Positions 37,715 through 50,238 of a DNA stretch of 64,000 bases are shown here, in pieces (within the stretch, counting starts at the first letter, position 1; each line of letters starts with the position of its first letter). This DNA is from Tethya wilhelma (lineage: Eukaryota; Porifera; Demospongiae; Tethyida; Tethyidae). The stretch spans positions 1,367,330 to 1,431,329 of the forward strand of contig CAXIPT010000009.1 of NCBI GenBank assembly GCA_964030475.1. The letters run 5' to 3'. Below the pieces are notes generated by a model. It had not been told where the DNA came from, made no database searches, and saw nothing but the letters and a program-made list of their open reading frames with translations. A program made the position numbers and the translations under genes.

Positions 37715-39629
37715 ATGGGCAACAGGGAGAGCAGTGATCCCAGAGGTGACGTGGAGGAGCCTACCTCCCACCAGGCACACTACAGAGAGCTGTATGCTGA
37801 ACTGACGGCACCTGATCACACCGGGGAGCCAGCAGACCAGAAGATATTCAGAGTATGCATAACTAGTTTTTTTAATTTTTAATAAACTATTAATTTCGTC
37901 AGAATCGTTTTGAGAACTATTTTGGCGGTCCATATTTGGAGTTGGGTCATCTTCTCTACACCAAGTTCTTCAGCGGAAGTGAATTGGTTGACGAGAGTTC
38001 CTTTGTGTCTGCCCTGAGCAACCTCGAGACGCTGACATGGCAGAAGGGCGAGTTCCACGAGGCCGAGATATTCTATTTCACCGTCTTCTCTAATGGAGAA
38101 GACACCATTAATAAAGAAGGTAAGTGAATGCCGGGAACAATGATGGTCATTCACTGCTACAATGGGAGACAATAGCAGTTTGTGTTGAACTTGTATTGAA
38201 CTCTGTTTATTGCATTCAGTTCTTACAAAGATTCTCCATGTTGCTGCCACCTTTGGAATGGTGGTCGGCTCAGAACTGCATGAGAAAGCTGTTCTTCCAA
38301 AAGACCATTTCATCATTTCTTCCATCATTGCATCAGCTGTAAGAGAGACTGTAACTAATGGTCTTCTATCAGTAACACCTCTCCCTCCGTAGATGCTGCA
38401 TGCTGATAAGACCAGCGGCCTGCTGCACAAGGCCCAGTTCTCCCACTGGGTCTCTCAACATTGTCCCCGGCTGCTGGAGGGAATCAGGCAGTGGACCAAG
38501 TCACTGTTACTGCCACACACTGAACTCATGGTATACTATCATTGAATGCATGTGTATCCCATTGCAAGTATTAATGTATTTCAACCTTCGTATTATAATT
38601 ATTATATAGGCCAACAAATTTCCCTATCAGTTGCCTAGTCCTGAGCTGAATGGTGAGCATCTATTGGAAAGAGAGGTGGAGCTGTGTACCATGATATGGA
38701 CTCTCTCCACCGTTCTCCCAATGGTCTTTATGGGGCAGTCCAGTAAGAAGCCAGACAAGGTATCATAACAAGTGGGGAAGAAAAAAAAAACAAGCATTGA
38801 TGTATAATTCCGTCCAATCAGGTAAGCTATCCAGTTGGTGGTACGTGGACCCTCCTCTATTCCAGCGACCAACATGGCTTCAGCATGAACCGGTTCCAGC
38901 ACCACTGCTCTGACTACAAGGAGCCGTCTGTTCTAGTCCTCACCTGCCGGCATATTCAAGAAGAAGAGGTCTACAAATTTGCCATCGGCTGCGATGCTGA
39001 GTGGAGGTAATTGCATGAGTGTGTGTGGATTGTCCTAACTATAATGTCATAGTACTAGTACCTGTTCTCTGCATGCAGGGATGGGAACTACTTTTATGGT
39101 GGAGACAACTTCTGTTTGGTGCAACTCCAGCCTTCATTTGCCCTCATCAAGAGTTAGTCTATTACTAGTTGTTAATGCTGCTAGTGGTAACCATTGCATT
39201 ATGATCCAGGTGGGCCAAAGTTACTGTCATTGAATGAAAAACAGCGAGGTTTTCCAACTGGATTAAGAGTGATGTCATCGTCCAAATATGACAATGTTGT
39301 GTTGGATGTTGATTCGTCACTGACCTCGGCAAAGTTCAGAGGTGGGGACAGCATGTCTGTGAGGAGGGTGGAGGTGTGGGGGTGTGGAGGGGTGGAGGCC
39401 ATGGAATCGCAGCGGAGAGTGAAGGACTGGGAGCAGAGGGAGATCCTACGCAGGAGAAAGGTTTGTTTAGTGTTTTAATTTTTCTCATGGCAACAGTATG
39501 AGTGTTGCTATGGTGATACAGGTCAAGACTAGTGATCTTTTGGAGACGTGGGAGAACTCCCCTGATCGTTACATCCTGGAGATGGGCGGAGTCACCACCA
39601 AAAGACCAACGGAACAACAGCAGCAATAA
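37715..39629 (+). CDS. MEAK7: MEAK7-like TLDc domain protein
   Basis: Starts MGNRESSDP, with Gly2 and Ser6/Ser7 as in N-myristoylated proteins, and ends in a QQQQ tail with TAA 39627-39629. The N-terminal half is helical, EF-hand-like (FENYFGGPYLELGHLLYTKF, TINKEVLTKILHVAATFGM). The C-terminal TLDc domain has TWTLLYSSDQHGFSMNRF, VLVLTCRHIQEEEVYKFAIG, FYGGDNFCLVQLQPSFALI and VRRVEVWGCGG. This is the domain order of MEAK7 (TLDC1), a myristoylated lysosomal mTOR-associated protein. TLDc domains also bind the V-ATPase. Assignment relies on layout, so another TLDc subfamily is possible. Confidence 0.78.
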
Positions 39630-39916
39630 GACTATCTATTTATCTGATCAGTTTCTTTTGTGAACTAGCTAGTTAGCTATAATTATTAAGGTATATAATT
39701 GTACATTATATCATGGAAATGTGATTTATTAAAATTTATTAAATTTTATTTGACACAGCAAGGCTGGGGGTCAAAAATTAGCAATTAATTTTGCACAAAA
39801 TTTTAACAGCTATTGCACTAAAAGAAATTCTATATAATCCAACTGCTACAACAACATAGAGAATCAATCATCTAGTCTTGTTTTAATGTCAGTTTTAAAA
39901 TCAGTCATCTTCTCAA

Positions 39917-41887
39917 TTAAGCATTGTAAGTTGAGGAGGAGACGTTTCCACCATGGCCAGTCCAGTTGGTGTGGACGAAGGTGCCTGGCTTCTCTAGCAG
40001 CTCGTAGGTATGAGCTCCGAAATAGTCACGCTGAGCTTGAATCAAGTTAGCAGGGACTGTAGCTGATCTGTGTGTAGTAATCGCCATGGCAACATTGCAT
40101 TAAACCAAGAATGCAATGAGGGAAGACATACACCTACCTGTAGCCATCAAAGAAGGCCAGAGCTGTGCTGAAAGCTGGAGTGGGCACTCCAAGGAGGGCA
40201 GCCTGGGACACCACCTTCCTCCAGGAAGACTGGCACTGGAGGATAGCCTTCTTGAAGAAATCATCCAACAACAGATTCTTAAGATTAGGATCCTTGTCAA
40301 ATGCCTCCTTGATGTTGCCAAGGAAACGACTGGAGAATTGCACACACAGTTATTAAGTTAATATTAACATCTCATTGCTATAACCAACGGTTGAAAAATA
40401 CCTTCTGATGATGCAGCCTCCTCTCCACATGAGAGCAATGCCTCCGTAGTTCAGCTTCCAGTCGTACACTTTAGCTGCCTCTCTGAGGAGCATGAATCCC
40501 TGAGCGTATGAGATGATCTTGGAGGCATAGAGAGCCTGTCGGATGTCCTCGATGAACACCTTCTTGTCTCCCGAGTACTGAGTCCTGGAGGGTCCAGTCA
40601 GAGACTGAGAGGCTATCACTCTCTCGTCCTTCAGAGCAGATAGACAACGAGCAAACACAGCCTCACCTATGAGAAGCACATGAGCATCACGTGACAATCA
40701 CATGACCTGAAATGTATGGCATACCAATCAGTGTGACTGGCATTCCTTTGTCGAGAGCTGAAATGGCCGTCCATTTTCCAGTTCCTTTTTGTCCTGCAGA
40801 ATCTCTGATCTTCTCCACGAGAGGTTTTCCATCTTCGTCCTTGTAGGCCATAATGTCGGCTGTTATCTCAATGAGGAAGGAGTCCAGCTCGCCCTTGTTC
40901 CACTCCCGAAACACAGTAGCCATTTCATCACATGTCAGGCCAAGAGCATTCTTCATCAGATGGTAGGCTTCACAGATGAGCTGAACAGCGCACACATTTA
41001 CAAGTCACTATGGAACAAAACACACATCACATGTAATCGCAGCGTACCTGCATGTCTCCATATTCAATTCCATTGTGGACCATCTTGACATAGTGGCCCG
41101 ATCCATCCTCACCCACCCAGTCGCAGCAAGGCTCAGTGCCCACCTTGGCAGCAATCCCTTGGAAGATGGACTTGACGTGAGGCCAGGCATCGGGATGGCC
41201 TCCAGGCATGAGGGAGGGGCCATAGCGAGCTCCATCTTCTCCACCACTCACTCCACTGCCAATGAACAACAGACCCTTCTCCTTCAGAGCTTTGCAACGA
41301 CGCTAAATCCAACAAATGATCACAATTAACACAGCGCTTCTAAGACAAACTGCTGTCCACTTACAATGGAGTCTGTGTACTCTGAGTTGCCTCCATCAAT
41401 GATGATGTCACCGGCCTCAAGAAGAGGGACTAGTTTATCAATGAAGGCATCAACTGCAGACCCGGCCTTCACCAACATCATCACACGCCTCGGCTTCTTC
41501 AACTTGGACACCATCTCTTCCATGCTCCGTGCACCAATGACCTTTGTACCTACACAAGAGAAACAAGCGATCCTCTCCAACTAAAATAAAATGCTAAATA
41601 AGCAACTGACCTTTAGCTTCGTTGGCAAGGAACCGGTCCACCTTATCCACAGTTCTGTTGAATGCACACACGACAAAGCCATGGTCATTCATGTTGAGGA
41701 TGAGATTCTGGCCCTGTAAACGAGAGAGAAAGACAGAGGTAGGATAACCAACAGCAACAAGGGGTGGGTGGGGGTCTCACCATGACAGCCAGACCAATCA
41801 GTGCAATGTCAGCTCTGAGAAGGAGGCAAGAAATCAGCAACCATAATGCTTGGACTAGCAACAAGTACACTGCACTTACTCAGCCAT
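39917..41887 (-). CDS. PGD: 6-phosphogluconate dehydrogenase, decarboxylating
   Basis: Runs from ATG 41887-41885 (tiny first exon MAE) to TAA 39919-39917. The Rossmann start [20 protein letters not shown] is followed by [70 protein letters not shown] (catalytic Lys), [19 protein letters not shown], and a C-terminal helix ending near [14 protein letters not shown] [20 protein letters not shown]. This is the full-length cytosolic enzyme of the oxidative pentose phosphate pathway, making ribulose-5-phosphate and NADPH. It is divergent from C1orf50 (222 bp between starts). Confidence 0.96.
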
Positions 41888-42109
41888 GATGTCTGCCAGG
41901 AGATACTGCTGCAACAGTCAGAGTGATGATCAGCAAAATGAAACACACAGTTTTCCTGCTACCAGTTGGACTTCCTCGAATAGCGGAAGTTACTGAAAAC
42001 AGGGCTATAAGAAGGGTGTGGCTAATTAACGGGTAAACTGGTCACGTGATTTTGATGTTGGTACGGTACGGGGTCGTTACAAATTGAGAGAAGGTGTCGA
42101 AGCTCGAAG

Positions 42110-42888
42110 ATGTCGAAAGAAGCTCCTGCGAGACAAGGCATGAGCGCAGAGAGCGTCCTCGCGTTGGCTACTGCCAGCACACCGCTTCCAGTGAAGACAG
42201 TCCTAACACCAGGTCCGTTGAAACATATCATATAAATTGTTTGTAGAATCCTGATCATTAATTTTGTGTGTTTAATATGGATATTAATTTGTGGTTCATG
42301 TCCCGTTGTGGTTTCCGCTACAGGCTGCTCTACTGTACCTGATGATGAAGAAACTGGGCGTCAGCTTGTGAATCCTCGAGCTGTTCGTCGCCATGACGAC
42401 CCAATGGATCTAGTGGAATTGGCAAAGTCAGTGCAACAAGCGGACAAGTTTGTGTCAGCGACTACCGGAGGAAAGTTACAAGTGATTGTCGACCAAATCA
42501 GAGCTCTTCAGAAGCAGGTAGCTCCAATGATAATATATTAGTATTCAGAAGTATATTGATAATGTGTGTACATGTGCTTTAGGCTCGTGGCATTCTAGAG
42601 ACTGCTCAGAGAGACACTCAGCTTCATCACGTTGCTTGCAACTTCACCAAAGTCCCCGGACAGATGTATCACCTTTACAAACGACCAGATGGAAGTTGCT
42701 ACTTCTCACTGCTGTCTCCTAGCGACTGGGGGAAGAGTTGTCCTCATAAATATCTGGGCTCCTATCGTTTGGAGTACGATCACTCATGGACTCCATTGGA
42801 AGAGATGGAACAGAGGAGCCAGGACATCGAGGCCATCAGTAGGGTGATCCAGTCCATCCCAGCAATAGAGGCAGCTAACAGAACATGA
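42110..42888 (+). CDS. C1orf50: C1orf50 homolog
   Basis: Three exons from ATG 42110 (MSKEAPARQGMS) to TGA 42886-42888. RHDDPMDLVELAKSVQQADK, QVIVDQIRALQKQARGILE, HHVACNFTKVPGQMYHLYKR, LLSPSDWGKSCPHKYLGSYR and SWTPLEEMEQ match the conserved DUF2452-type family to which human C1orf50 belongs. The molecular function is unknown; the family is widely conserved in eukaryotes. The length (about 200 residues) is normal. Confidence 0.9.
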
Positions 42889-43093
42889 CATTGTGTAGCA
42901 ACAACTAGTGAATCATTTTATCTATTTATATTTTGGAAAATGGTTGTTTTTCTTTTCAAGTGCAAAATTATATAATACAGTCACACAAACACACAGTATA
43001 ATACATACTGTTATACAAAATAAGCACTCAGCTCTCAAAACTTATCTACAGCAAACGCATGCAGTCACAATTATGGTAAGACTATCAGTCAGT

Positions 43094-44048
43094 TCACTCT
43101 GATTGCTGTCCCTCCGAGCCATGTATGGTGGAGTAAGAGTCCCTGGAACCACCTGAACACACACACACACAATATTACATCATCATAATTCACAGAGCAT
43201 ACTTAGCATGATGAATTCTGACCTCCTAGAGGTCCGAGACTCCCACCAGCTCTAAAGTAGACTGTCAAACAAGCCAGTACCAGGGTGACAGGCTGCATGG
43301 GAGGGGGAGAGACGACAGCTCAATGAGATGATAATATAATAACAGTGCATGGTTCAATTCACCTTGAAGAGAAGGTTGATGATACACATACTGAATATAG
43401 GAAAGGGTCAAGGTTCAATAGGAAAAACGCATTATTAAATAAAGTAAATTAACATTCTAAATGAGAGGATACGCAGCAGAGAACTGGAACGTACGGTAAT
43501 CTACACAGGGAGGAAGACAGTCAGTGGAGAATGGACACAATCTAGATTGACTGGCGTACCTTGACCTCCGTATGGAGTAGTGTCTCTATTGTTGAATCTA
43601 TCAAAGAAGAGTCCCAATTGAATGATGTCCAGCAGAAGAGTCATCAGAAGTACCACAATAAACTGGCCAGACATGTACCATGTGAGCTAGTGAACAAGAG
43701 AACAATGATAAACTATCTACTCACAGCAATGACTGAAGGGATGGAGGTCTTGTCATGACACGCCCACAGAGCAACGAGGAACAAGACAAGATGAGAGAAG
43801 AAATAGGTGGCTGGTAGCCAACCCGACAGTAGCACGCTGTAGAGAGTACACACACCATTAACCCACTAGCTATGGAGGGATTATAAACTTACAAACAGAC
43901 CAGCAAGAAATGCACAGCACTTGGTGCCTGCAAAGAGACACACAACATTTAGATCAGGTCTTATTGTGGCTGATTTAGTACAGGATCTTACCAGCAGAGG
44001 AACAACTGGCAGAGCGACTGTCAGGATAGCTTCACTTCGGGAAGACAT
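43094..44048 (-). CDS. AGTRAP: AGTRAP-like small multi-pass membrane protein
   Basis: Several short minus-strand exons from ATG 44048 (MSSRSEAILTVALP) to TGA 43096-43094. Hydrophobic helices include VHFLLVCLFSVLLSGWLPA, LVLFLVALWACHDK, FIVVLLMTLLLDIIQLGLFF and QPVTLVLACLTVYFRAGGSL, with the tail RDSYSTIHGSEGQQSE. The order and the LDI-x-x-LGLFF segment match angiotensin II receptor-associated protein, a three- to four-pass endosomal/Golgi protein that promotes AT1 receptor internalisation. Whether this animal has such a receptor is unknown, so the ancestral role is probably different. Some exon borders are tentative. It lies 155 bp downstream of M6PR on the same strand. Confidence 0.75.
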
Positions 44049-44202
44049 GACCACATGCAATTTGACACGTTCACTGACAGCTAAACATGCGAGATAAGTT
44101 AAATCACGTGATCAAAAATAATATTAACTTTTGCATAATTAATCATGCATGCCCATTATTAAATTATGAGAGGTGCACGTGATGTGCAGTAGGTGTGTCT
44201 GG

Positions 44203-45404
44203 CTACATGGGTAGTAAGTTATCGTCTTTTTCGTCATCTTCATCATCGTCAGTGTCAGCTCCAAAGGTCGGCTCTTTCTGCAGCGATCAATACACCACTG
44301 GTCAATGCACACTGTCAATGCATGTCAACCATTGATTGACTTACGTATTCAACGTGCCTTCTTGGACGGCTTCTGCACACAAAGTCACAGCCATCCTACA
44401 CACACACAGAGAGACCATGGCATTCAAGAAGACTATTCAGTGGTGATATTTGATAGCACTCTTACAGCTTCAAGATTTCCAAACTCTCTGTACCACGTTA
44501 TGAAGGGGATCTGCTCCCAACCCTTAGCACCCACAATGAACCGCCTATAGAGGATCCCTATCACCATGGCAATGGCCCACACTGCAGCTATGCACGCCAA
44601 GCTGAGGGGAGAGAAAGGTCAGAGGTCGTTTGCATTGTTAGTTGACATGACAATGTCTCTTACAAGATGCAGATCCAATCTCCAGGAGAGAGCTGGTAGC
44701 CACACACCTGCCTGGCCGCCACACTGAACAGGTAGTAGCACATATCATCTTGGTTGTTCTCCTCCAGGAAGTCAATGCCTCCCTGAGAGAGAGAGAGAGA
44801 GAGATGAGTGCACACACAGTTAGACAGGTGGTAGTACAATACCTTCCCTCCAACGTTAGGATCACACAGGAAAGCAATGCGTGCAGTTCTCGTGCCGTGG
44901 GCACAGTGGCTGTGGTAAGAGTCTCCCTTGGAATAGGTCAGCTCAATCCACACACCATCTTTGCCTGACAAACAGAAATGCAAGTTCATAACAACATATC
45001 CTGACAAGGAGCTATGCAATCACTGGATCTTACTTCTAGCAACCTGAGAGCTGTTCAGTGAGCCTAGACAGTGGGTTGGTCCAGAGGAATTTGAGCCAGC
45101 AGAATACTGCATCACGGCACAGCTGGGGTGCACAGGGTCAGGAGGAGTGCATATGCCAACCTTGTAGCTGTAGATCTCACCGTTCGGATGAGATTGAGAC
45201 GTAATCTCATATCTACATATGAACAACCATGATTATTCCACTAACACACACACACACACTGAATTGAAACTACCACACTTACGTGGTGCCTACATAAGCT
45301 GACATGTGTCGATCTATGAAAGTCAGATTTCTTCTGCACTTCTCATTGATGGATGCGCTGTTAACAGCAGAGATCAGACAAACCAACAGGACAAGGCAGT
45401 ACAT
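44203..45404 (-). CDS. M6PR: Cation-dependent mannose-6-phosphate receptor
   Basis: ATG 45404 starts a signal peptide (MYCLVLLVCLISAVNS). A lumenal MRH-type domain follows with CRRNLTFIDRHM, YSYKVGICTPP, HCLGSLNSSQV, VWIELTYSKGD and FLCDPNVGGK. Its Gln/Arg/Glu/Tyr-type sugar contacts cannot be fully checked by eye. One transmembrane helix (WICILLAWHAAVWAIAMVIG) and a cytosolic tail ending DDNLLPM complete the protein. The acidic-dileucine end is nearly the same as the human M6PR tail (RDDHLLPM), the signal read by GGA adaptors for TGN-to-endosome sorting of lysosomal enzymes. It is divergent from the ABCG gene. Confidence 0.92.
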
Positions 45405-45635
45405 CTTGCTAGCAGGGTGTGCTGGTGCACTTTATTCAGGAAAAAAGTCACGCGGAGCACATGACTATTTTTAGCATTACGTCACTATTAATCTTGCCTA
45501 TCTGTATACCACAAAGCATTGCACCATGTTGCATCAATTTTGACCTCTAGCTCTGCCGGCGGTATATAAACAAAGCGTGAGGGTGACATATGCAGATTTC
45601 ACTATCATCAGCTGAGCTAATTTATTATTAAAGTC

Positions 45636-46375
45636 ATGGGAGATCCAGGGGACGCATTCAGAAGGCCCTCTCGTTTGTCGATGCTGTCAGCAACAAAAAG
45701 GCCACTGGAGAATCAGGTATGTAATCCTTTATTTATAAGGTTATGATAAATTATTTATAATTTATACCATCTCTGTGTTATGATAAATTATTTATAATTT
45801 ATACCATCTCTGTGTTGATTGCTGATCTGCAGCAAGGCCTACACTTTGAGAACATCTGTGTGGATGCTGGGAGGAAACGTATTCTCTGGTCGGTAACTGG
45901 AAGCAGCCAACAGGGACATGTGCTTGCCATCATGGGACCAAGTGGTGAGTCACTGATTGACATAAGGTATTAGATGTGTCTTCAATGTTTATTGTGAGTG
46001 TGTGATTGTATAGGCTCTGGTAAGACCACTCTGTTGAACACACTGGCCGGCTACACTCCCCTTTCTGCTGGTCACATCACTCTTAATGGCCACAGAATGA
46101 CAAAGAGAATACGAAGGAAAGTCAGCTATGTTTTACAAGCTGACATCTTCTTTCCTAACTTGACACTCCGAGAAACACTGAGAGTAAGAAACAATATTAG
46201 TTTAATGATGATGTGAATTAACGAGACTTTTCTCTCCAGTATTCTGCACTGATACGTCTTCCTAGAGAGATGGGCTTCAGAGCAAAGTTGGCCAAAGTTG
46301 AGGAGATCATTGACACCCTTCATCTCCAGGACTGTGCTGATACCAGTGAGTAGCATTGCCATGTTTTATGGCCTC

Positions 46376-46443
<68 letters not shown>

Positions 46444-48067
46444 CTACAGTCATAGGCAATGCTCTGGTGCGTGGTCTGTCAGGAGGAGAGAAGAAGAGAG
46501 CTAACATTGGCTGTGAGCTGCTCACTGATCCCACCCTCTTGTTTCTTGATGTGAGGAACTCATTATTATTTGGCCAGCACTTCTAGGAAGACCCTCTTTT
46601 TGCTCTCTTCCCTCAGGAACCTACCTCTGGGTTGGACAGTAGCTCGGCATTGACATTGATGCAGACTTTATGTCAACTGGCAAAGGAAGATAATAAAGCT
46701 GTAGTGACGTCTATTCATCAGCCATCCTCTCAGCTCTTTCACATGTTTGACAGCCTGCTACTCCTGGCAAAGGGGAAGGTATGTTGGGTCATTTCCTGTT
46801 TATAAATAGCATGATATTTGACTCTCCTTATGTATACAGGTTGCATATTTTGGACCAGCTTCTAAAGCTCTGGACTATTTTTCATCCCTTGGTCTTCACT
46901 GCACCCTTCACTATAATCCTGCTGACTATATGTGTAAGCTGCTGTCCAGAATGGCATGAAATTACTGGTCACTTCTCTGCTATAATTATTAATTAATAAT
47001 CATTAATATTCGTTATTGTATTTTACAGTGGAGATTGTAACGGAGGCTGAGAGTCGTAAAGTGCTAATTGGTGAGGATCCCAAGGTTGATGACACACCCC
47101 CTCACGTCAGGTCAGTCCCTTCACTTTTACTATGATGTAATAATGATGTCATAGTAATTTACAATAATACAGGTCTAAATGGCACTCATTTATTTCCCTA
47201 TTTCGGAGGAAGAGAGAAGCCATAAATGCTCCAGCTGGTAAGGATGCTGAAGATGTTGAAGCAGTGAAGATCGAGGAGTATCCCAGCAGTCCTCGTGTCC
47301 CAGGCAAGGCTCCTCTCTCGTCAGTGAACCCTCTGACCTCTGCCAGTCAGACCAGCCTGGACACTAAAGGTGCTGAGACCATCAGCAGCAGCAGTGGCAG
47401 CAGCGAGAGGACCATGGGGGAAGGGAGGAAGTCTCGCAAGTGGCAGACAAGATGGTACTGGCAGTTCCTTGTGCTCACCGTGAGGACATTCCGGCAGTCA
47501 CGTCATGTGCTCCTCTCTAAGCTAAACTTCATCCAGACCTTTCTGCTAGCGTTTGTGGTCAGTTTGATTTGGTTCCAGATGCCCCACGACGAGGACAGCA
47601 TCACAGATAGATATGGCTTTGTAAGGGATTCTAATATTGCTAAAATCCATGTTCTCATTTACACTTATACACCTGCCTACAGTTCTTTTTCATCGTTGTT
47701 TACTGGGGATTCACTCCACTCTTTGTGTCTACAATATCACGTAAGATAAAAGTTACTGATTTGCTATTATTTCATGGGTCACATTCACTTGCTGTTCTCT
47801 GTTCCTGTTCCTACAGTGCCTGGAGAGCATGTGGTGATATCCAAGGAGCGTCGCAGTGGCTCCTACCACCTGTCAGCCTACTACATGGCCAAGACGGTCA
47901 GTGAACTGCCTCTGCTCTTCACCCTCCCCTCTCTGTTCATCATTATCACCTACTGGGTGGCTGGCATGAATGGCGCTGCTTCGTTTTTTGGTGTGTGGCT
48001 CTCTCTCATCATCAACTCACTCGTGGCACAGGTCAGGGTCCATGTTACTTTGTGTGCTGCGCACTCA

Positions 48068-48109
<42 letters not shown>

Positions 48110-48536
48110 AACCATGCAGTCCTTGGGACTGTTCATTGGTGCCACAGTCATGGACTTCCAGCGCTCTATTGTGGTGGCAGCTATCACAATGCTCTCCTCT
48201 ATGCTCATTGCTGGGTTCTATGTGAAGCGCCTGCCATTTTGGCTACATTGGTTGCAGTACCTCTCCTTCATTACATACTCCTATGACCTGACCCTGCAGT
48301 TTGAGTTCACCTCTGGGTTGGTCTTTTCCTGCAATGAGCCAGCCATCTCCAGCTATCCTGCTTGCAACGTCACGTCAGCAGAAGTTGGCAATGCTACTAT
48401 CACTGGCCTTGATGTATTGGAGGAGCTCAATGTCACTGTGCCAATGTATGGCAACTTTATAGCCTTGTTTTTGTTTGGACTTCTCTTTAGAACCTTAGCC
48501 TATTTCTCCTTGAGGTATTTGCACCGAAAACACTAA
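45636..48536 (+). CDS. ABCG-family (White-type) half-transporter
   Basis: ATG 45636 ([14 protein letters not shown]) to TAA 48534-48536. The N-terminal ATPase has Walker [17 protein letters not shown], the signature [14 protein letters not shown], Walker [18 protein letters not shown] and the switch His in [14 protein letters not shown] long Ser-rich linker ([16 protein letters not shown]) is followed by a six-helix ABC2 domain ([53 protein letters not shown]). A glycosylated loop with N-x-T sites sits before the last helix. ATPase-first order defines the ABCG/White subfamily, which exports sterols, pigments or xenobiotics as dimers. I cannot say which paralog. CT microsatellites occupy two introns at the acceptor side. 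Confidence 0.93.
46382..46440. repeat. (CT)n microsatellite before an ABCG acceptor
   Basis: About 59 bp of CT, followed by GTTCTACAG, the acceptor of the exon encoding the signature motif. Confidence 0.9.
48068..48107. repeat. (CT)n microsatellite before an ABCG acceptor
   Basis: CT run followed by CCCAACCATGCAG, the acceptor of the exon [13 protein letters not shown]. Confidence 0.9.
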
Positions 48537-48648
48537 TATTATAATTATTGTTTTATTTATAACAAGAGTGTATTTTATAATTATTTATTATCAATAACAG
48601 CAATTATGATGGTGTGTGCTTCTAATAACAATTGTTTTCAAGAAGTGC

Positions 48649-50172
48649 CTAATTGTCAATAGTTTCTTGCTCTTCGTTGCGTTGCTGGGATACCTAATGA
48701 AATGAAACAACCCCTTCAATTTCACTCTGATGATTGGAACTAGCTGAGTTAGCCTATTGTACATACCTCTTCAGCATCAGCTCTTTCCTCTTCAGTGAAC
48801 TCATCTTTATCGAGCCTCTCCAACCCTCTCAGGAGGATGCACACTTCAACACGATACTCTTCAACATCACACACGGGACATTCTATAGACAGACACAAAA
48901 TGCCTGCATGTAATATCTAGTACTATGTGTTTGTAAACAAGGTGCTATGTACAAGTAGCTGGACCCGGTCATTACAATAGGGATCGGTAGGCTCTAGTGT
49001 CAATACCTGCAAGAACCAGAGCTCTGAGATAAGGCAAACACAGCAGCTTCTTTAGTTCACCAACCTCTTCAATTGTGTTCCCCCTGAGTTAAAAAAAAAA
49101 CACAATCTTATTATAATGGTACCCCTGTAATTATGCTTGTGTATTACCTGAGGTTGAGATACTGCAGGGCCTCCATGCTGGGAGCAAACCCGTCCAGAGA
49201 TGAGATCTGGTTCTCTCTCAGGTGAAGAGTGTTCAGCTGCTTCAGTCCTTCCAGACCTTCGACACGAGTCAGCTTGTTTGAGGCTAGATAGAGACGCTCC
49301 AACGAAGGGAGGCTGATGCCAGCACAGCTCTCCAACTGGTTGCCATGGAGATCCAGCGTCTTGAGAGTGGGCAGGTTCTTCTCAGAGAGTCCTGCCAAGT
49401 CAGCAATTTTATTGACTGCAGAAAAAACCACATACAGTGAATGTGTGTGTGTTTTAGTTGGAGAGCTCTACCCACAGGAGAGATTGAGGGAGGTGAGCAT
49501 GGGATGGGCTATTCCTTCAGTGGATGTGAGGGAATTGTGAGCAAAACTGGCAATCTGGAGATACTGCAACTGTTAATAGTGTGAGATACAAACACTTGAT
49601 TAAGTGAGCAATTATTAATTGGAAACCAGGCTCACTTCTTGAATGTTGATGGAGGAGAGCCTGTTCTTGTCAGCGTTGAGAGAGAGGAGGTGAGGTATTG
49701 CACTGAGGCAGCTCACGTCAGTCAGGGCATTCCCTGACACATCCTGCCAGTGTGCAGATGCCACCACAGATAACAAAGGGTATGATGCAAATTGCCAATG
49801 AATGCATGCATGCGATATGCATAAATATGGTGTTACTCACAATGTAGCGTAAATGAATGAAGCAATTGAGAACTGAGATATCCGTCAGTTTCCTAATATA
49901 CAGGTAAAACACCATGTGTTATTTATCATTAGTGAGAGATCCATTTGGACTGACTTGTCTTTGAGGTCGATCCTGACGTAAGCATGGGCCAGTCCGTTGC
50001 CCGTCTTAGCAAGGAGGGAAAGACTCTCTCCTGCCAACTCTTTACTCAGGGCCTTCTCAGGGATGCTCTAAGAGGGGGGAAAGCCATCATGACGAGTGTT
50101 GCAATGGGCCATGCTCTCTCTTACCTCGTCTCCTGACCCTCCACCTTCTTCATACTCCTCTTCATCCGACAT
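48649..50172 (-). CDS. LRRC23: LRRC23 (radial spoke leucine-rich repeat protein)
   Basis: ATG 50172-50170 (MSDEEEYEEGGG) to TAG 48651-48649. An acidic N-terminus is followed by LAKTGNGLAHAYVRIDLKDK, LTDISVLNCFIHLRYIDVS, LQYLQIASFAHNSLTSTEGI, TLDLHGNQLESCAGISLPSL, LHLRENQISSLDGF and LRALVLAENP, with a Glu-rich C-terminal helix. These match human LRRC23 motif by motif. LRRC23 is a component of radial spoke 3 in motile cilia and sperm tails. A 13-bp X-box-like palindrome lies 12 bp upstream of the start, as expected for an RFX-controlled ciliary gene. It shares a 66-bp promoter with TBC1D24. Confidence 0.92.
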
Positions 50173-50184
50173 ATTTGTGAGCCC

Positions 50185-50197
50185 GTTGCATAGCAAC
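50185..50197. promoter_or_regulatory. RFX X-box-like site, LRRC23/TBC1D24 promoter
   Basis: GTTGCATAGCAAC has palindromic half-sites (GTTGC / GCAAC) as in RFX X-boxes (GTNRCC-N0-3-RGYAAC, one mismatch). It sits between divergent start codons at 50172 and 50239. Confidence 0.6.
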
Positions 50198-50238
50198 CTT
50201 TTTATCGTTAACCCTTTTATGCAAGTATTTCTATTACA

